NCBI GenBank assembly: GCA_016191785.1
Contig: JACPVJ010000192.1
Coordinates: forward strand, 1-62,027
Reading direction: 5' to 3'
Origin: Myxococcales bacterium
GTDB lineage: Bacteria > Myxococcota_A > Polyangia > Polyangiales > Polyangiaceae
Length of the DNA: 62,027 nucleotides
Part shown: positions 7,725 through 16,684 of the stretch, piece after piece
Layout of the letters: the number at the start of each line of letters is the position of its first letter
Numbering within the stretch: position 1 is the stretch's first letter
Translations under genes and position numbers: made by a program
Notes under the pieces: generated by a model
Seen by the model: the letters and a program-made list of their open reading frames with translations, nothing else
Database searches by the model: none
Told to the model about the DNA's origin: nothing

Positions 7725-9182
7725 TCACTTGTTCACGGCCACGGCCGCCGGCACGCCGTCGGGGGTGCGCCAGCTCGCGCCCAGGTCGTCCGAGCTGAGC
7801 ACCGAGTAGGTCTGGCCCGGCTTGGCGGCGGCGCCGTAGAGCATGACGCGCTTGCCAACGGCCAAGAGGCGGGTCGGCATGCGAGCATCCACCCGCGGCT
7901 CGGAGTGCGCCGCGTCGTCGTAGGCCACTGTGAACGGCGTCCAGGTCTGGCCGTCGTCGCGCGTCGAGGTGACGCGGACGATCCCGTTCATCGGGGCCGA
8001 GAGAACCGTGGTCCCGTCGACCCGCGCCAGATCCAGCGCCGCCCCCGGCGCCCCGCCCACTCCGGCGAACTGCGGCAGCGGCATCGACGAGCACCGGCCG
8101 CGGTGGCCGCACACCGTGAGGCGCACCAGCTTGTCGGACTCGGTGCGGTGGGCGACTACCAGCGCCTTCTGATCGCACGTCACTGCGACCAGCTCGGTGT
8201 CGGCCGGTCCCAGCGTCGACGGGTGCGGCGGCGCGTCGGCAGCGTGGGACACCGCCATCAGGCTCGCCGCGTCTTCACTCAACGCGAAGGTGTACCAGCG
8301 CGGGCCCGCGGGGCAGCGCTCCGCGAACGCTTCGGTGCCGCGGGCCGGCGCGGGCCGCCAGCTGAGGCCCCCATCGGTGCTCTGATGAACGTTCAAGGTC
8401 GCCCCGTGACCGAAGGCGGCCGTGAGCACACCCCCGACCTCACCCACGGCGCGATACCCGGCCCGCCACGCGGGAAGCCCGCGGCCCACGCCGGCCTTGG
8501 CGGTCTCGACCGGGTGCACCGCTTCGTGTTGCGACAGGCTCGGCTTGACCAGTTTGACGTAGCCGCCGCGCACGAAGGGCCAGGCCCGGCGCGCGAGGCT
8601 CGAGAGGTGATGGCCCGTGACCCCGAGATCGGCCAGCGACGCCTCTGTCGGGCCGGTGCCACCGTACTCGGTGAAGGACCAGGCCTGAAGCCGGTGGGCG
8701 CGCTCGGCGCTCGCCGATTGGGTCAGCTCTCGGACGATGGAGGCGCAGTCCTGGAACGGGCGCTCGCCGGCTTCGGCGCTGATCAGACGGCGCCGGACCA
8801 GCGCCGAGAACTCGGGGGAGTTGTCCCGGAGCAGCGCCGGCCCCGTCGGCCCCACCATGCACAGGCCATAGTTGGCCAGCAGGGCCGCGGTGGCGTGAAG
8901 CTTCCAAGCCGCCTCGGCGCGCGGATGCAGGACCCACGCGGCCAGCCCGAGCATCGCCAGCACCAGCACCGTGCGCAGGCGGATGAACGGACCGGCTTCC
9001 TCGGGTGCGACGGGCTCGCGGAGGGGCGCGGGCGCCGCTGCGACCTGCGCGCCCTTGGCGACGTTTCGCGGCAGGGAGCCCGGCGGTCGGGTTGAAAACG
9101 GAGAGCTCGGCAGCTCGGAGCGTGCCCACGCCGCGCTTCCCGACGCGAGACGGTGGTTCTGGCGCGGGGCGGCGGGGGGCAT
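7725..9182 (-). CDS. Membrane-anchored BNR/sialidase-like beta-propeller protein
   Basis: A 485-residue protein with one membrane helix (about residues 70-87, TVLVLAMLGLAAWVL) after a Pro-rich cytoplasmic N-terminus. The C-terminal half carries Asp-box repeats (STDGGLSWRP, TRDDGQTWTP, SSDDLGASWR), the signature of BNR/sialidase-type propellers. Asp boxes alone do not show sialidase activity, and I do not see the arginine triad of true sialidases. It may be a photosystem-stability-factor-like or cell-surface propeller protein. The start is uncertain, since the first 60 residues are low-complexity. The gap to the next gene upstream (9183-9234) is short. Confidence 0.65.
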   Translation of the reverse strand: MPPAAPRQNHRLASGSAAWARSELPSSPFSTRPPGSLPRNVAKGAQVAAAPAPLREPVAPEEAGPFIRLRTVLVLAMLGLAAWVLHPRAEAAWKLHATAALLANYGLCMVGPTGPALLRDNSPEFSALVRRRLISAEAGERPFQDCASIVRELTQSASAERAHRLQAWSFTEYGGTGPTEASLADLGVTGHHLSSLARRAWPFVRGGYVKLVKPSLSQHEAVHPVETAKAGVGRGLPAWRAGYRAVGEVGGVLTAAFGHGATLNVHQSTDGGLSWRPAPARGTEAFAERCPAGPRWYTFALSEDAASLMAVSHAADAPPHPSTLGPADTELVAVTCDQKALVVAHRTESDKLVRLTVCGHRGRCSSMPLPQFAGVGGAPGAALDLARVDGTTVLSAPMNGIVRVTSTRDDGQTWTPFTVAYDDAAHSEPRVDARMPTRLLAVGKRVMLYGAAAKPGQTYSVLSSDDLGASWRTPDGVPAAVAVNK

Positions 9183-9234
9183 CTTCGGCTCCCAACCTAG
9201 GTCACGAAGCCTGCGCTGGCCCAGATTTCGAAGC

Positions 9235-10407
9235 TCAAAGGGCGCTGGCGAGATCGGCCCACAGATCTTCGACGTCCTCGATGCCCGCGCTGACGCGCAC
9301 CAGCCCGTCGCCGATCCCGGCGCGAGCGCGCAGTTCGGCGGGCATGGTCGACGCGGTGGTCGAGGCCGGATGCGTCACGAGGGAGCGCACGTCCCCCAAA
9401 CTGACGGCATGGCTCACCACCCGCACCTCGTCCAGGATGCGCTTGCCGGCTGCGAGCCCGCCGGTGAGCTCGAACGAGAGCAGCGAGCCGAAGGCGCGCA
9501 TCTGCCGGCGGGCGACGTCGTGGCCCGGGTGGGTGGCGAGCCCCGGATAGTGAACTCGGGCGACGGCCCGGTGCTCCGAGAGGCGCTGGGCCAAGATCGA
9601 AGCCGAAGCGCAGGCGCGCTCTTGGCGCAGGGCCAGGGTGCGGATGCCGCGCGCGATCAGGAAGGCGTTGAACGGCGCGAGCACGCCGCCCAGGCCCTTG
9701 ACCACCAGGTCGCGCACCGGCTCGGTCAGCCCGCGGGAGCCGACGACGCCCCCGCCGATGGCGTCGCCGTGCCCCCCCAAGGCCTTGGTCATGCTGTGCA
9801 CGACCAAGTCGGCGCCCAGCCGGAGGGGGTTTTGGCAGTACGGCGTCGCGAAGGTGTTGTCGACCACCAGCAGGATGCCTCGGGGACGCAGAGCCGCCGA
9901 GAGGGCCTCGAGATCGGTGATGCCCAGGGTCGGGTTCGCAGGGGTCTCGGCGTAGACCAGCCGGGTGGTCGGTCGCAGCGCTGCGACGTACGCCTCGACC
10001 GAGGTCGCATCGACGAACGTGGTCTCGATACCGAAGCGCGGCAGGCGCTCGCGCATCAGCCGCGCGCTCTCGCCATAGAACGCCAGCGGTGCCACGACGT
10101 GATCCCCGGACACGACCCGCGAGAGCAGCGCGCCGGTCACCGCGGCCATGCCGCTGGCCGTCGCGACCCCGGCCTCGGCACCCTCGAGGGCCGCCACCTT
10201 CGCTTCCAGCTCCTCGACGCTCGGGTTCCCCCAGCGCCCGTAGATGTAGGCGTCGGCCTCGCCGCGAAACGCCGCCGCGGCCTGGTCGGCACTGCCGAAA
10301 ACAAAAGCGCTCGACAGCACCAGAGGTGCCTCGAGCGCTTGATCGGCGCCACGCCGATCTCCAGCGTGGACGCTCAGCGTGGATGGACCTCGCGGGGGCT
10401 CGGCCAA
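9235..10407 (-). CDS. PLP-dependent trans-sulfuration enzyme (Cys/Met metabolism family)
   Basis: A 390-residue member of the Cys/Met-metabolism PLP family (cystathionine gamma-synthase, O-acylhomoserine sulfhydrylase, methionine gamma-lyase). Seen: YGRWGNPSVEELE near the N-terminus, ETPANPTLGITDL, the aspartate of VVDNTFATPYCQNPL that binds the PLP ring nitrogen, and the PLP lysine in HSMTKALGGHGDAIGG. The C-terminal VSLGDVRSLVTHPASTT is also typical. It acts in the cytoplasm on homoserine esters, cystathionine or methionine; the exact reaction cannot be fixed from sequence. It lies 18 bases upstream of the next minus-strand gene's stop-side region and is encoded in line with rpsU. Confidence 0.88.
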   Translation of the reverse strand: MAEPPRGPSTLSVHAGDRRGADQALEAPLVLSSAFVFGSADQAAAAFRGEADAYIYGRWGNPSVEELEAKVAALEGAEAGVATASGMAAVTGALLSRVVSGDHVVAPLAFYGESARLMRERLPRFGIETTFVDATSVEAYVAALRPTTRLVYAETPANPTLGITDLEALSAALRPRGILLVVDNTFATPYCQNPLRLGADLVVHSMTKALGGHGDAIGGGVVGSRGLTEPVRDLVVKGLGGVLAPFNAFLIARGIRTLALRQERACASASILAQRLSEHRAVARVHYPGLATHPGHDVARRQMRAFGSLLSFELTGGLAAGKRILDEVRVVSHAVSLGDVRSLVTHPASTTASTMPAELRARAGIGDGLVRVSAGIEDVEDLWADLASAL

Positions 10408-10425
10408 TGCTGCGCCCCCCGTGTC

Positions 10426-10671
10426 CTAGAGCTTGTTCGGCGGCGGCGCGTCGTCCGTGCGCAGGCGCTTGCGACGACGGCGGGCGGCCTCGCTCATCTT
10501 CTTGCGTCGCTTGACCGACGGCTTCATGTAGTGGCGACGACGCTTGAGCTCCCGAAGGATGCCTTCGGCGGCCATCTTGCGCTTGAGGTGTTTGATCGCG
10601 CGCTCGATGCCTTTGTCACCGACCACGACCTCGAGGGGTTTGCACTGTACGGCTTCGCTGGGGGTAGTCAC
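10426..10671 (-). CDS. rpsU: 30S ribosomal protein S21
   Basis: An 81-residue basic protein. Residues about 12-60 (PLEVVVGDKGIERAIKHLKR, then REL/RRRHYMKPSVKRRKK) match bacterial S21, which sits on the 30S platform and helps initiate translation. A Lys/Arg-rich C-terminal tail makes it somewhat longer than the usual 60-70 residues. Start is GTG at 10671 (VTTPSEAV); no better ATG exists in frame nearby. It is read in the same direction as the downstream PLP enzyme, 18 bases apart, so co-transcription is possible. Confidence 0.93.
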   Translation of the reverse strand: MTTPSEAVQCKPLEVVVGDKGIERAIKHLKRKMAAEGILRELKRRRHYMKPSVKRRKKMSEAARRRRKRLRTDDAPPPNKL

Positions 10672-10715
10672 GGGAGCGCGGGATATGGCAGACGGAGGAA
10701 GGATTTTCAAGCGCG

Positions 10716-11069
10716 ATGCCTGCTGACCCCACGATCTCGCCCGCCGGCGTGCGGGCCCCCCACGGCGCCCAGGTCTTCGAGGTGACCTGGGCCGATGGTC
10801 AGGTCCACCGCTATCCCCACAGGATCTTGAGGGGTTTCTGTCCCTGCGCCGCCTGCCAGGGCCACTCGGGCAAGGTCCGCTTCCTGGCCCCGCCGAACCT
10901 CGAGCTCCGGCACCTGGGCCAGGTCGGCAACTATGCCTTGGCCCTGACCTGGGGGGACGGCCACGACGCCGGGATCTACTCGTTCCGTTTCCTGCGCCGC
11001 CTCGGCGACCTGCTCGAGGCCCACGGCGCCGAGGGTCTGGAAGCGCTCGGGGAGCTACCGCGAACGTGA
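10716..11069 (+). CDS. DUF971 (GBBH-like N-terminal domain) protein
   Basis: A 117-residue protein consisting of a DUF971 domain, the small beta fold also found at the N-terminus of gamma-butyrobetaine hydroxylase. Seen are FEVTWADGQVHRYPHRILRG, FCPCAACQ and the closing NYALALTWGDGHDAGIYSF. In other bacteria such stand-alone proteins are linked to Fe-S or apbC-like factors; nothing here proves a role. Its stop overlaps the GTG start of the glycosyltransferase (GTGA, 4 bases), so the two are translationally coupled. Confidence 0.85.
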   Translation: MPADPTISPAGVRAPHGAQVFEVTWADGQVHRYPHRILRGFCPCAACQGHSGKVRFLAPPNLELRHLGQVGNYALALTWGDGHDAGIYSFRFLRRLGDLLEAHGAEGLEALGELPRT

Positions 11070-12022
11070 GACCCGAGCGCATCGTCGTCGTGACCACCTC
11101 GTTCCCCGAGCAGCCGGGAGATCCCGCCGGGCACTTCGTGGCCACGGAAGCCCTGGCGCTCGCGGGGGCGGGGCACGCGGTGACGGTGGTGGCTCCAGGG
11201 GCCGACCGAGAGCTCGACGGCGTCCGTGTGATCGGGCTCGGCGCCGACGCGGCATTCGGGTGGCCCGGCGTGCTGAGCAAGCTCTCCGCGCACCCGCACC
11301 GCGCGCTCCTGGCGCTCGCGTTCGTCGCGCGCGCTCGGCGCGTCGTGAGCGGGCTCGACTGCGATCGGGTGATCGCCCACTGGCTCGTCCCGGCAGGGTG
11401 GCCCGTCGGGACGGCGGCCTCGGCACCGCTCGAGGTGGTCGCCCACGGCAGCGACGTGCGGCTGCTGCTCGCGCTGCCGCAGGCGCTGAGGCGGCTCATC
11501 GCCGGACGCCTGGTCGCGCGCCGCGCGCACGTTCGCTGCGTCTCGGAAGAGATCCGAACCGCGATCGCCTCCTGGGCACCCGGGCTCACGACCAGCGTCG
11601 AGCCGGCTCCGATCGACACCCGTCGCGCGCCCGACCGCGCGCGGGCCCGCCGGATGCTCCGCATCGACGCCGCGCGACTGATCGTGATCGTCGGGCGCCT
11701 GGTGCGCTCGAAGCGCGTCGACGTCGCGCTCCGCTCGGCCGCGCTGATCCCGAAGGCCGAGGTGGTCGTGATCGGCGACGGCCCCGAGGGCGCCGCGCTC
11801 GCCGCAGAGCACCCGCGCGTGCGCTTCGTGGGGCTCGTTCCCCGCGATCAGGCGCTGACCTGGATCGCCGCCGCCGACTTGGTGCTGTCGGCGTCGCGCA
11901 GCGAGGGCGCGCCGACGGTGATCCGCGAGGCCCGCGCCCTCGGAGTGCCGGTGGTCAGCACCAGAGCCGGCGACCTGGCGCGGTGGGAGCGCTCGGATCG
12001 GGAGATCTGGTTGGTGGACTGA
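11066..12022 (+). CDS. GT4-type glycosyltransferase
   Basis: A 318-residue GT-B-fold glycosyltransferase that would transfer a sugar from a nucleotide-sugar donor. The N-terminal Rossmann half begins RIVVVTTSFPEQPGDPAGHF, with AHGSDVRLLL near the middle. The C-terminal half has VGRLVRSKRVDVALR, VVIGDGPEGAAL and the donor-binding ASRSEGAPTVIREARALGVP, typical of GT4. It is shorter than usual by a C-terminal helix or two. GTG start at 11066, overlapping the DUF971 gene by 4 bases. Likely role in surface glycan or glycolipid synthesis; substrate unknown. Convergent with moaB. Confidence 0.85.
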   Translation: MRPERIVVVTTSFPEQPGDPAGHFVATEALALAGAGHAVTVVAPGADRELDGVRVIGLGADAAFGWPGVLSKLSAHPHRALLALAFVARARRVVSGLDCDRVIAHWLVPAGWPVGTAASAPLEVVAHGSDVRLLLALPQALRRLIAGRLVARRAHVRCVSEEIRTAIASWAPGLTTSVEPAPIDTRRAPDRARARRMLRIDAARLIVIVGRLVRSKRVDVALRSAALIPKAEVVVIGDGPEGAALAAEHPRVRFVGLVPRDQALTWIAAADLVLSASRSEGAPTVIREARALGVPVVSTRAGDLARWERSDREIWLVD

Positions 12023-12023
12023 C

Positions 12024-12551
12024 TCACCCCCGCGCCGCGCCGGTCACGCGCGGCAAGATCTCGACGAAGCTGCAGGGCTTGGTCCGCCCGTCGAGCTGCG
12101 GCAAGAGGATCTTCTCCAGCGCCAGGCGGCAGGCGCCGGTCGAGCCCGGGAGCGTGAAGATCAGGGTCGTGCCGCAGAGCGCGGCTTCGGCCCGCGACTG
12201 GATGGTCGACGCGCCGATCTCGGCATAGCTGAGCCAGCGGAACAGCTCACCGAAGCCCGGCAGCGCCTTGGTGATCAGCGGCGCGAGGGCGTCGGGGGTC
12301 ACGTCGCGGGCGGTGATGCCGGTCCCGCCCGTGGCCACGACCACGTCGACGTCCGGGGACGCGATGAAGGCCTGGAGCTCGGCCCTAATCGTGGCGAGGT
12401 CGTCGGTGACGATGCGCCGGGCGGCGATCAGGTGCCCGGCCTTGCCGAGCTCGCTGGCGAGCAGCCCTCCGCTGGTGTCGGTCTCGAGCGTGCGCGTGTC
12501 ACTCACGGTGAGCACCGCGATCTTCAGGGGCACGAAGGCGCGTTCCGTCAT
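12024..12551 (-). CDS. moaB: Molybdopterin adenylyltransferase MoaB/Mog-like
   Basis: A 175-residue MoaB/Mog-fold protein that adenylylates molybdopterin for molybdenum-cofactor insertion. Motifs: LTVSDTRTLETDTSGGLLAS at the N-terminus, VVVATGGTGITARDVTPDAL (substrate loop with TGGTG), FRWLSYAEIGASTIQSRA, and FTLPGSTGACRLALEKILLPQL (PGS). Start ATG at 12551, giving MTERAFVPLKIAVLTVSD; longer frames upstream are not protein-like. No other Mo-cofactor gene is in the window. Confidence 0.92.
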   Translation of the reverse strand: MTERAFVPLKIAVLTVSDTRTLETDTSGGLLASELGKAGHLIAARRIVTDDLATIRAELQAFIASPDVDVVVATGGTGITARDVTPDALAPLITKALPGFGELFRWLSYAEIGASTIQSRAEAALCGTTLIFTLPGSTGACRLALEKILLPQLDGRTKPCSFVEILPRVTGAARG

Positions 12552-12589
12552 GGGCGGGAACCTAGCGCAGGCCCCCCGCCCTGTCCCGC

Positions 12590-12961
12590 TCAGCGCGCGT
12601 TCTTGGCGGCCAGCCGAGGCATGACCACGTCGGTGAGCCAGACCCGCGCCGAATGGTCGTCCACGAAGGCCTTCATGCTTTGCCCCGAGGCCAGGCCCAT
12701 CGAGGCGACGACCACGTGCCACAGGCGGTTCTCGGTGATCACGGCCACGGCCACGATCCGGTCCTTCACCTTGCGGTTCCACTCCACGAACTCGGTGCGC
12801 GCATCGATGTCGTACCCGCTCATGGTCCGACAATCGACCAGCACCGCGGGCGCCTCGGAACCGGTCATGATGGAGGTGAACGCCGCTGCGAGGCGGGTGC
12901 CGAGCCCCTCGCGGGTCAGGTGCCCGTCGAGCGTGACCACTACTTCGCGCGCCGCCGCCAT
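12590..12961 (-). CDS. SpoIIAA/STAS-like small protein
   Basis: A 123-residue protein whose order of strands and helices (VVVTLDGHLT, then APAVLVDCRTMSGYDIDARTEF, then IVAVAVITENRLWHVVVASM) resembles the SpoIIAA-like/STAS family of small alpha/beta proteins. Members take part in protein-protein signalling or lipid binding. No phosphorylatable Ser at the usual anti-anti-sigma position is obvious. ATG start at 12961. It lies 38 bases upstream of moaB on the same strand but has no known link to cofactor synthesis. Confidence 0.5.
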   Translation of the reverse strand: MAAAREVVVTLDGHLTREGLGTRLAAAFTSIMTGSEAPAVLVDCRTMSGYDIDARTEFVEWNRKVKDRIVAVAVITENRLWHVVVASMGLASGQSMKAFVDDHSARVWLTDVVMPRLAAKNAR

Positions 12962-13119
12962 GGATACTGCGGCGCAGCCTAGGCAAAGTCCCGGCGTTCG
13001 ACAACCGGATCATCGATCCGGGCAGCCTGGATCGAAAGTCCCGAGGCGATGCGCGGTCGGCTCACGCAGGCCCTCGAGACGACCGGCTCCGGGCGGGAGG
13101 ATCGGGTACGCTCCCTTCC

Positions 13120-13524
13120 GTGAGACCGAAGTGGGCGAAGCGCTCTCGATGGATGGGCGGTCTCGCCTTGTGCCTCCTCTCCTCCGCGTGTGCGGCGAGC
13201 GCAGGGCCTTCGACCACGACGGACGCGAGCCCGCAGATCGTGATCACGGACGCCGCGAAGGTCGACGGCGCGGTCGGAGCGTTGGTCACGCTGGTCGGCG
13301 TACAGACGCGGACGAAGTGGCCCACCGTGCTCGGCGCCGACGTCGACGGCGACTACGCGATGTCCGACAAACGGGTGCGCGTGACCGGGCGCATCGAGAA
13401 GCACCTCCAGGCTGGGCCGCCGATGGTCGACGGCGCCTACGTGCAAGGGCGCGCGGCGGGGAGCACGAGCTACCGAATCGTCGACCCGAAGACGGGGGCA
13501 CTCGCGAAGCCGTCCTTGGATTGA
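13120..13524 (+). CDS. Small lipoprotein, possible OB-like fold
   Basis: A 134-residue protein starting at GTG 13120, with an Arg-rich signal, hydrophobic GGLALCLLSSAC and lipobox Cys near residue 24. The mature part (about 35-134) contains VDGAVGALVTLVGVQTRTKWPTVLG and KRVRVTGRIEKH, reminiscent of OB-fold or NigD-like strands. I do not recognise a family. 13525-13630 downstream carries nothing I can name. Confidence 0.6.
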   Translation: MRPKWAKRSRWMGGLALCLLSSACAASAGPSTTTDASPQIVITDAAKVDGAVGALVTLVGVQTRTKWPTVLGADVDGDYAMSDKRVRVTGRIEKHLQAGPPMVDGAYVQGRAAGSTSYRIVDPKTGALAKPSLD

Positions 13525-13630
13525 CGCATGTCGCCGAGGTGATCCCGGAACCGAGGGGCGGCTTGGAGACCCGGTCCGGCCCTCTCGCCGACCGGGCGCG
13601 CGGTAGACCCCGTCGTCGTACCAGCGCCGG

Positions 13631-16600
13631 TTACGGCGCCTGCACCTTGATTGCTCCGTACATCGTGCTCGGCGCGGTCGGCGAGTAGAAGGTGTAGGTG
13701 CCCGGAGTGGTGAACGGGATGAATGGGGTCCCGGTGCCCGAGCTCTTGGCTGTTATCGGGTTTCCGGCCTCAGATCCGGGCACCATGGGGTAGGTCGCAA
13801 ACGGCCCGTAGAAGCCGACCTTCCCGTTGGTCGAGATGAGAATGCAGGGCATGGAGTACTTCGGTGGGCCCGCGTCGAGATTACCCGGAAACGTGACGTC
13901 GATGCCGGAGGGTCCAGAGGCGATCTTGTCGACGAAGTCGCCGGCGGCACAGCTTCCATAGCTGCCGGCGTCGCTGCCTCCCGTGCCGGAGTCTGCGCTC
14001 GCGTCGCTTCCGCCGTCCGCTCCGCCAGTGCCGCCGCTGCTCGCGTCTTTGGGAGCCGTGCAGGCCTCGAAGCACGAAGCCTCCAGGCAGTTCGAGACGG
14101 GGCCGAACAACGTCGTGCCCGTCGGGTGCGCCTGCTGGCAGCTCCCGATGCAGCTCCAGTTGCTGCAACTAGCGGCGCAGGTGACGATCGCGTTGCACTC
14201 GGTGTGGGCGGCACAGGGGGTGTAGGCATTCGCGCAGTTGGTGGTGAGACAGCTCGTGCAGTTGGGGTTGCCACCGGTGCCACCGGTCCCTGCTGCGCCA
14301 TCCGATCCGCCCGTTCCTCCCGTACCCCCGTCCGCGTCCTCCACGCACTTGCCGGCCTGACAGACCAGCCCCTGGCCGCAGACATTGCCGCACGCTCCGC
14401 AGTTTGCTTCGTCGGCGAGAGTGCTCACCTCGCAGCCGTTCTGCGGATCCTTGTCGCAGTCCGCCGTGTCCGGCTCCGAGCACTGGGCGGCAGCCACCGT
14501 GGTGAACGTCGCTGTGTCGCTCTGGGCGGAGCCGGCCGCGTTCTCCGCTATCACGCGCCAGTAGTACGTGGTCGCGTTGCGCAGCGCGCCGGCGGGAACG
14601 TTCACGAACTGCTCGGTGCCCGCAGAGAGCTCGACGGGCTTGCCGAATTCGGCGTCCCGAGCGAGCTGGACGCGGAACGAGGTGAACGTTTCCCAGCCGT
14701 CGCCGGTGGTCCAACCAAGCCTCGGTGTCAGGCTGACGTCAGTGGCGCCCGCCGCGGGGCTCGGCTCGGCCGGCGCCGTCGGTGCGCTCGGTCGCGCGGT
14801 CGGGTCCACGGTGCTCGCGGCCGCGCTCGCCGCTCCGGAGACGCTGCCCGCTACGGACGTGGGTTCGCTCTCGAGCTTGTTGCACTTGAACGTCGGTCCC
14901 GGGTCGTGCAGCTGCACACCCCACTTGCCCGGCGCCGCGGGCAGGCTGATCTCGTAGATGGTGTGAGGCTCGGCGCGGTTGGGCGACGAGGCGAAGTACG
15001 CGCCGCCGCTGACCTGCTCGCTCTTCGGATCGACGAGCTGGCCGTTCTTGCGAACCTCCATCCGCTGGTCTCCGTAGGCGCGGATCGTCCACTTCTGCTT
15101 GCCGCCACCGGTCCAGACGCCGAACTGGTTGTAGCAGTCAGGGCCGATCTTCTCGTCGCTGTAGATCCAGTCGTTGAGGATGTAGAGCCGGCTACCGTCG
15201 AAATCCGCGTAGAAACGCGTGAACATGCCCTGTGCGTTCTTCACGTCGAACCACTCGAACTCGGAGCCCGAGCCGGCGTCGCTCGACCAACCGGTGAAGT
15301 GCCCGTCGAGCGAGTGCGGGTACTTGCTACCCGGGTTGGTGACGGCGGCCCCCGCCGCCGGAGCGGTCCGGAAACGGAAGCGGCTGCCCTCGCCGCCAGC
15401 GGCCAGCTCGAGACCGATGAGGTCGCGCAACGTGGACAGGTCGAGCTCGCAGTCGCTGCCCGGGGGCAGTGCCGTGTCGGCCCGGAAGCGAACGGACATT
15501 CCGTCGCCGTCGAGGATCGCGCGGCCGGCGATGCTCTGCGCGGCGCAGCTCAGCGCAAAGCCTTTCACGCTGGCCGGGTCGACGCGCTTGCTGATGCGGA
15601 TCGGCAGCAGGCCATAAGTCGGAAATTCGTTTCGCACCGAAGCGTGAACGCGACCGGCGAGCGCCGGCGGAATGCCGGCCACGGATGCCGAAGTGCCGCT
15701 ACCGAACAAGAGGTTGCCGTCGACGACGCTCACCCACTCCGGACTCTGATCCTTGTTCGTGGTCAGCGCGCGCGGCGACGCCATCTCCGAGACGTCGATG
15801 CTGCTCACCCAGCCCCGTTCCAGCTGGACCACCAGTGTTCGACCGAAGAGGCGCACCCGGCTCGGATCGGAGAGCTCGCGGCTCTGTTGGCGAATGACGG
15901 GCTTGGCCGGATCATCGAAATCCACTGCGTTCAGGCCGCTGCCAATGGCAACGGCGATCACCTTGCTGCCGTTCGACACGATGCCTCGAGGTTCGCCGCC
16001 GAGATCGACCGCGCCGAGGCGCGAGGGTGTGCCGCCGCTGGGCGCCGACCACGACTCGAGTGTCCCGGAGGCGTAGGCGAGATACAGCGCGCCAGCACCC
16101 GCGGCCACGTGAGTCGGCTCGGCCTCGAGCGTGACGGCCGGCGATTGGGCCAGCTTCAGCCCAGTGGCTTCCTCGGTGAGCGTCACGGGCTGGAGCTTGG
16201 TCCCGGCGACCACGTAGACGCGATCGCGCACGCGGGTCAGGCCCCGCGCGCCGCCGAGCGTCGAGCCGAGGTCGATACTGGAGATCACCTGCGGGTCATC
16301 TGCAGCGAGCACGTTCACGACGTAGAGCTTGCCGGCGGAGTCGATCATGTAGGCGAGCCCACGTTCCTCGTCGTGCTCGACACTCACGATCTTGCCGCTG
16401 GTGGCGAGAGTCGAGATCGCGGCGGGCTTCTTGGCGTCCAAGAGGTCCAGGATCTGCACCCCCTGGTCGGCATTCAGCGCGAACGCGTAGCGCCCGAACG
16501 CAACGACATCGTGCACGGGCGCCTTCAGCGTGAGGCTTGCGACCGTCAACGCCTCCGGCGCCTTGGCTAGCCCGAGCGCCGGCCCCGCTGGCGTGTTGCT

Positions 16601-16684
16601 CGACTCGTCCCCGTCTCCGCAGCCAGCAAGAATCGCCAGACCGAACCACGCCAGTCGCCGTCCAAGAAGTGATGATCGCGCCAT
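13631..16684 (-). CDS. Giant multidomain lipoprotein (propeller, Ig/FN3-like, Cys-rich, cupredoxin-like)
   Basis: A 1017-residue surface lipoprotein: signal and lipobox LAILAGCGDGD. Residues about 45-360 are repeated strands with VQILDLLDAKKPAAIS and LNAVDFDDPAKPVIR, as in LVIVD-type beta-propellers. A Big/Ig-like stretch follows (RISKRVDPASVKGFALSC). A jelly-roll-like part with many aromatic residues (WIYSDEKIGPDCYNQFGVW) precedes an FN3-like domain (TYYWRVIAENAAGSAQS), then the disulfide motif NCGACGNVCGQGLVCQAGKC. Gly/Asp linkers lead to a C-terminal domain (FVDKIASG to IKVQAP) resembling a cupredoxin. Whether copper ligands are complete is unclear. Function unknown; adhesion or extracellular binding is a guess. 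Confidence 0.75.
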   Translation of the reverse strand: MARSSLLGRRLAWFGLAILAGCGDGDESSNTPAGPALGLAKAPEALTVASLTLKAPVHDVVAFGRYAFALNADQGVQILDLLDAKKPAAISTLATSGKIVSVEHDEERGLAYMIDSAGKLYVVNVLAADDPQVISSIDLGSTLGGARGLTRVRDRVYVVAGTKLQPVTLTEEATGLKLAQSPAVTLEAEPTHVAAGAGALYLAYASGTLESWSAPSGGTPSRLGAVDLGGEPRGIVSNGSKVIAVAIGSGLNAVDFDDPAKPVIRQQSRELSDPSRVRLFGRTLVVQLERGWVSSIDVSEMASPRALTTNKDQSPEWVSVVDGNLLFGSGTSASVAGIPPALAGRVHASVRNEFPTYGLLPIRISKRVDPASVKGFALSCAAQSIAGRAILDGDGMSVRFRADTALPPGSDCELDLSTLRDLIGLELAAGGEGSRFRFRTAPAAGAAVTNPGSKYPHSLDGHFTGWSSDAGSGSEFEWFDVKNAQGMFTRFYADFDGSRLYILNDWIYSDEKIGPDCYNQFGVWTGGGKQKWTIRAYGDQRMEVRKNGQLVDPKSEQVSGGAYFASSPNRAEPHTIYEISLPAAPGKWGVQLHDPGPTFKCNKLESEPTSVAGSVSGAASAAASTVDPTARPSAPTAPAEPSPAAGATDVSLTPRLGWTTGDGWETFTSFRVQLARDAEFGKPVELSAGTEQFVNVPAGALRNATTYYWRVIAENAAGSAQSDTATFTTVAAAQCSEPDTADCDKDPQNGCEVSTLADEANCGACGNVCGQGLVCQAGKCVEDADGGTGGTGGSDGAAGTGGTGGNPNCTSCLTTNCANAYTPCAAHTECNAIVTCAASCSNWSCIGSCQQAHPTGTTLFGPVSNCLEASCFEACTAPKDASSGGTGGADGGSDASADSGTGGSDAGSYGSCAAGDFVDKIASGPSGIDVTFPGNLDAGPPKYSMPCILISTNGKVGFYGPFATYPMVPGSEAGNPITAKSSGTGTPFIPFTTPGTYTFYSPTAPSTMYGAIKVQAP

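Noticed and set aside
7725..9182. True sialidase
   Set aside because: Asp boxes are present, but no arginine triad or Tyr/Glu nucleophile pair is visible. Only a propeller-like protein can be claimed.
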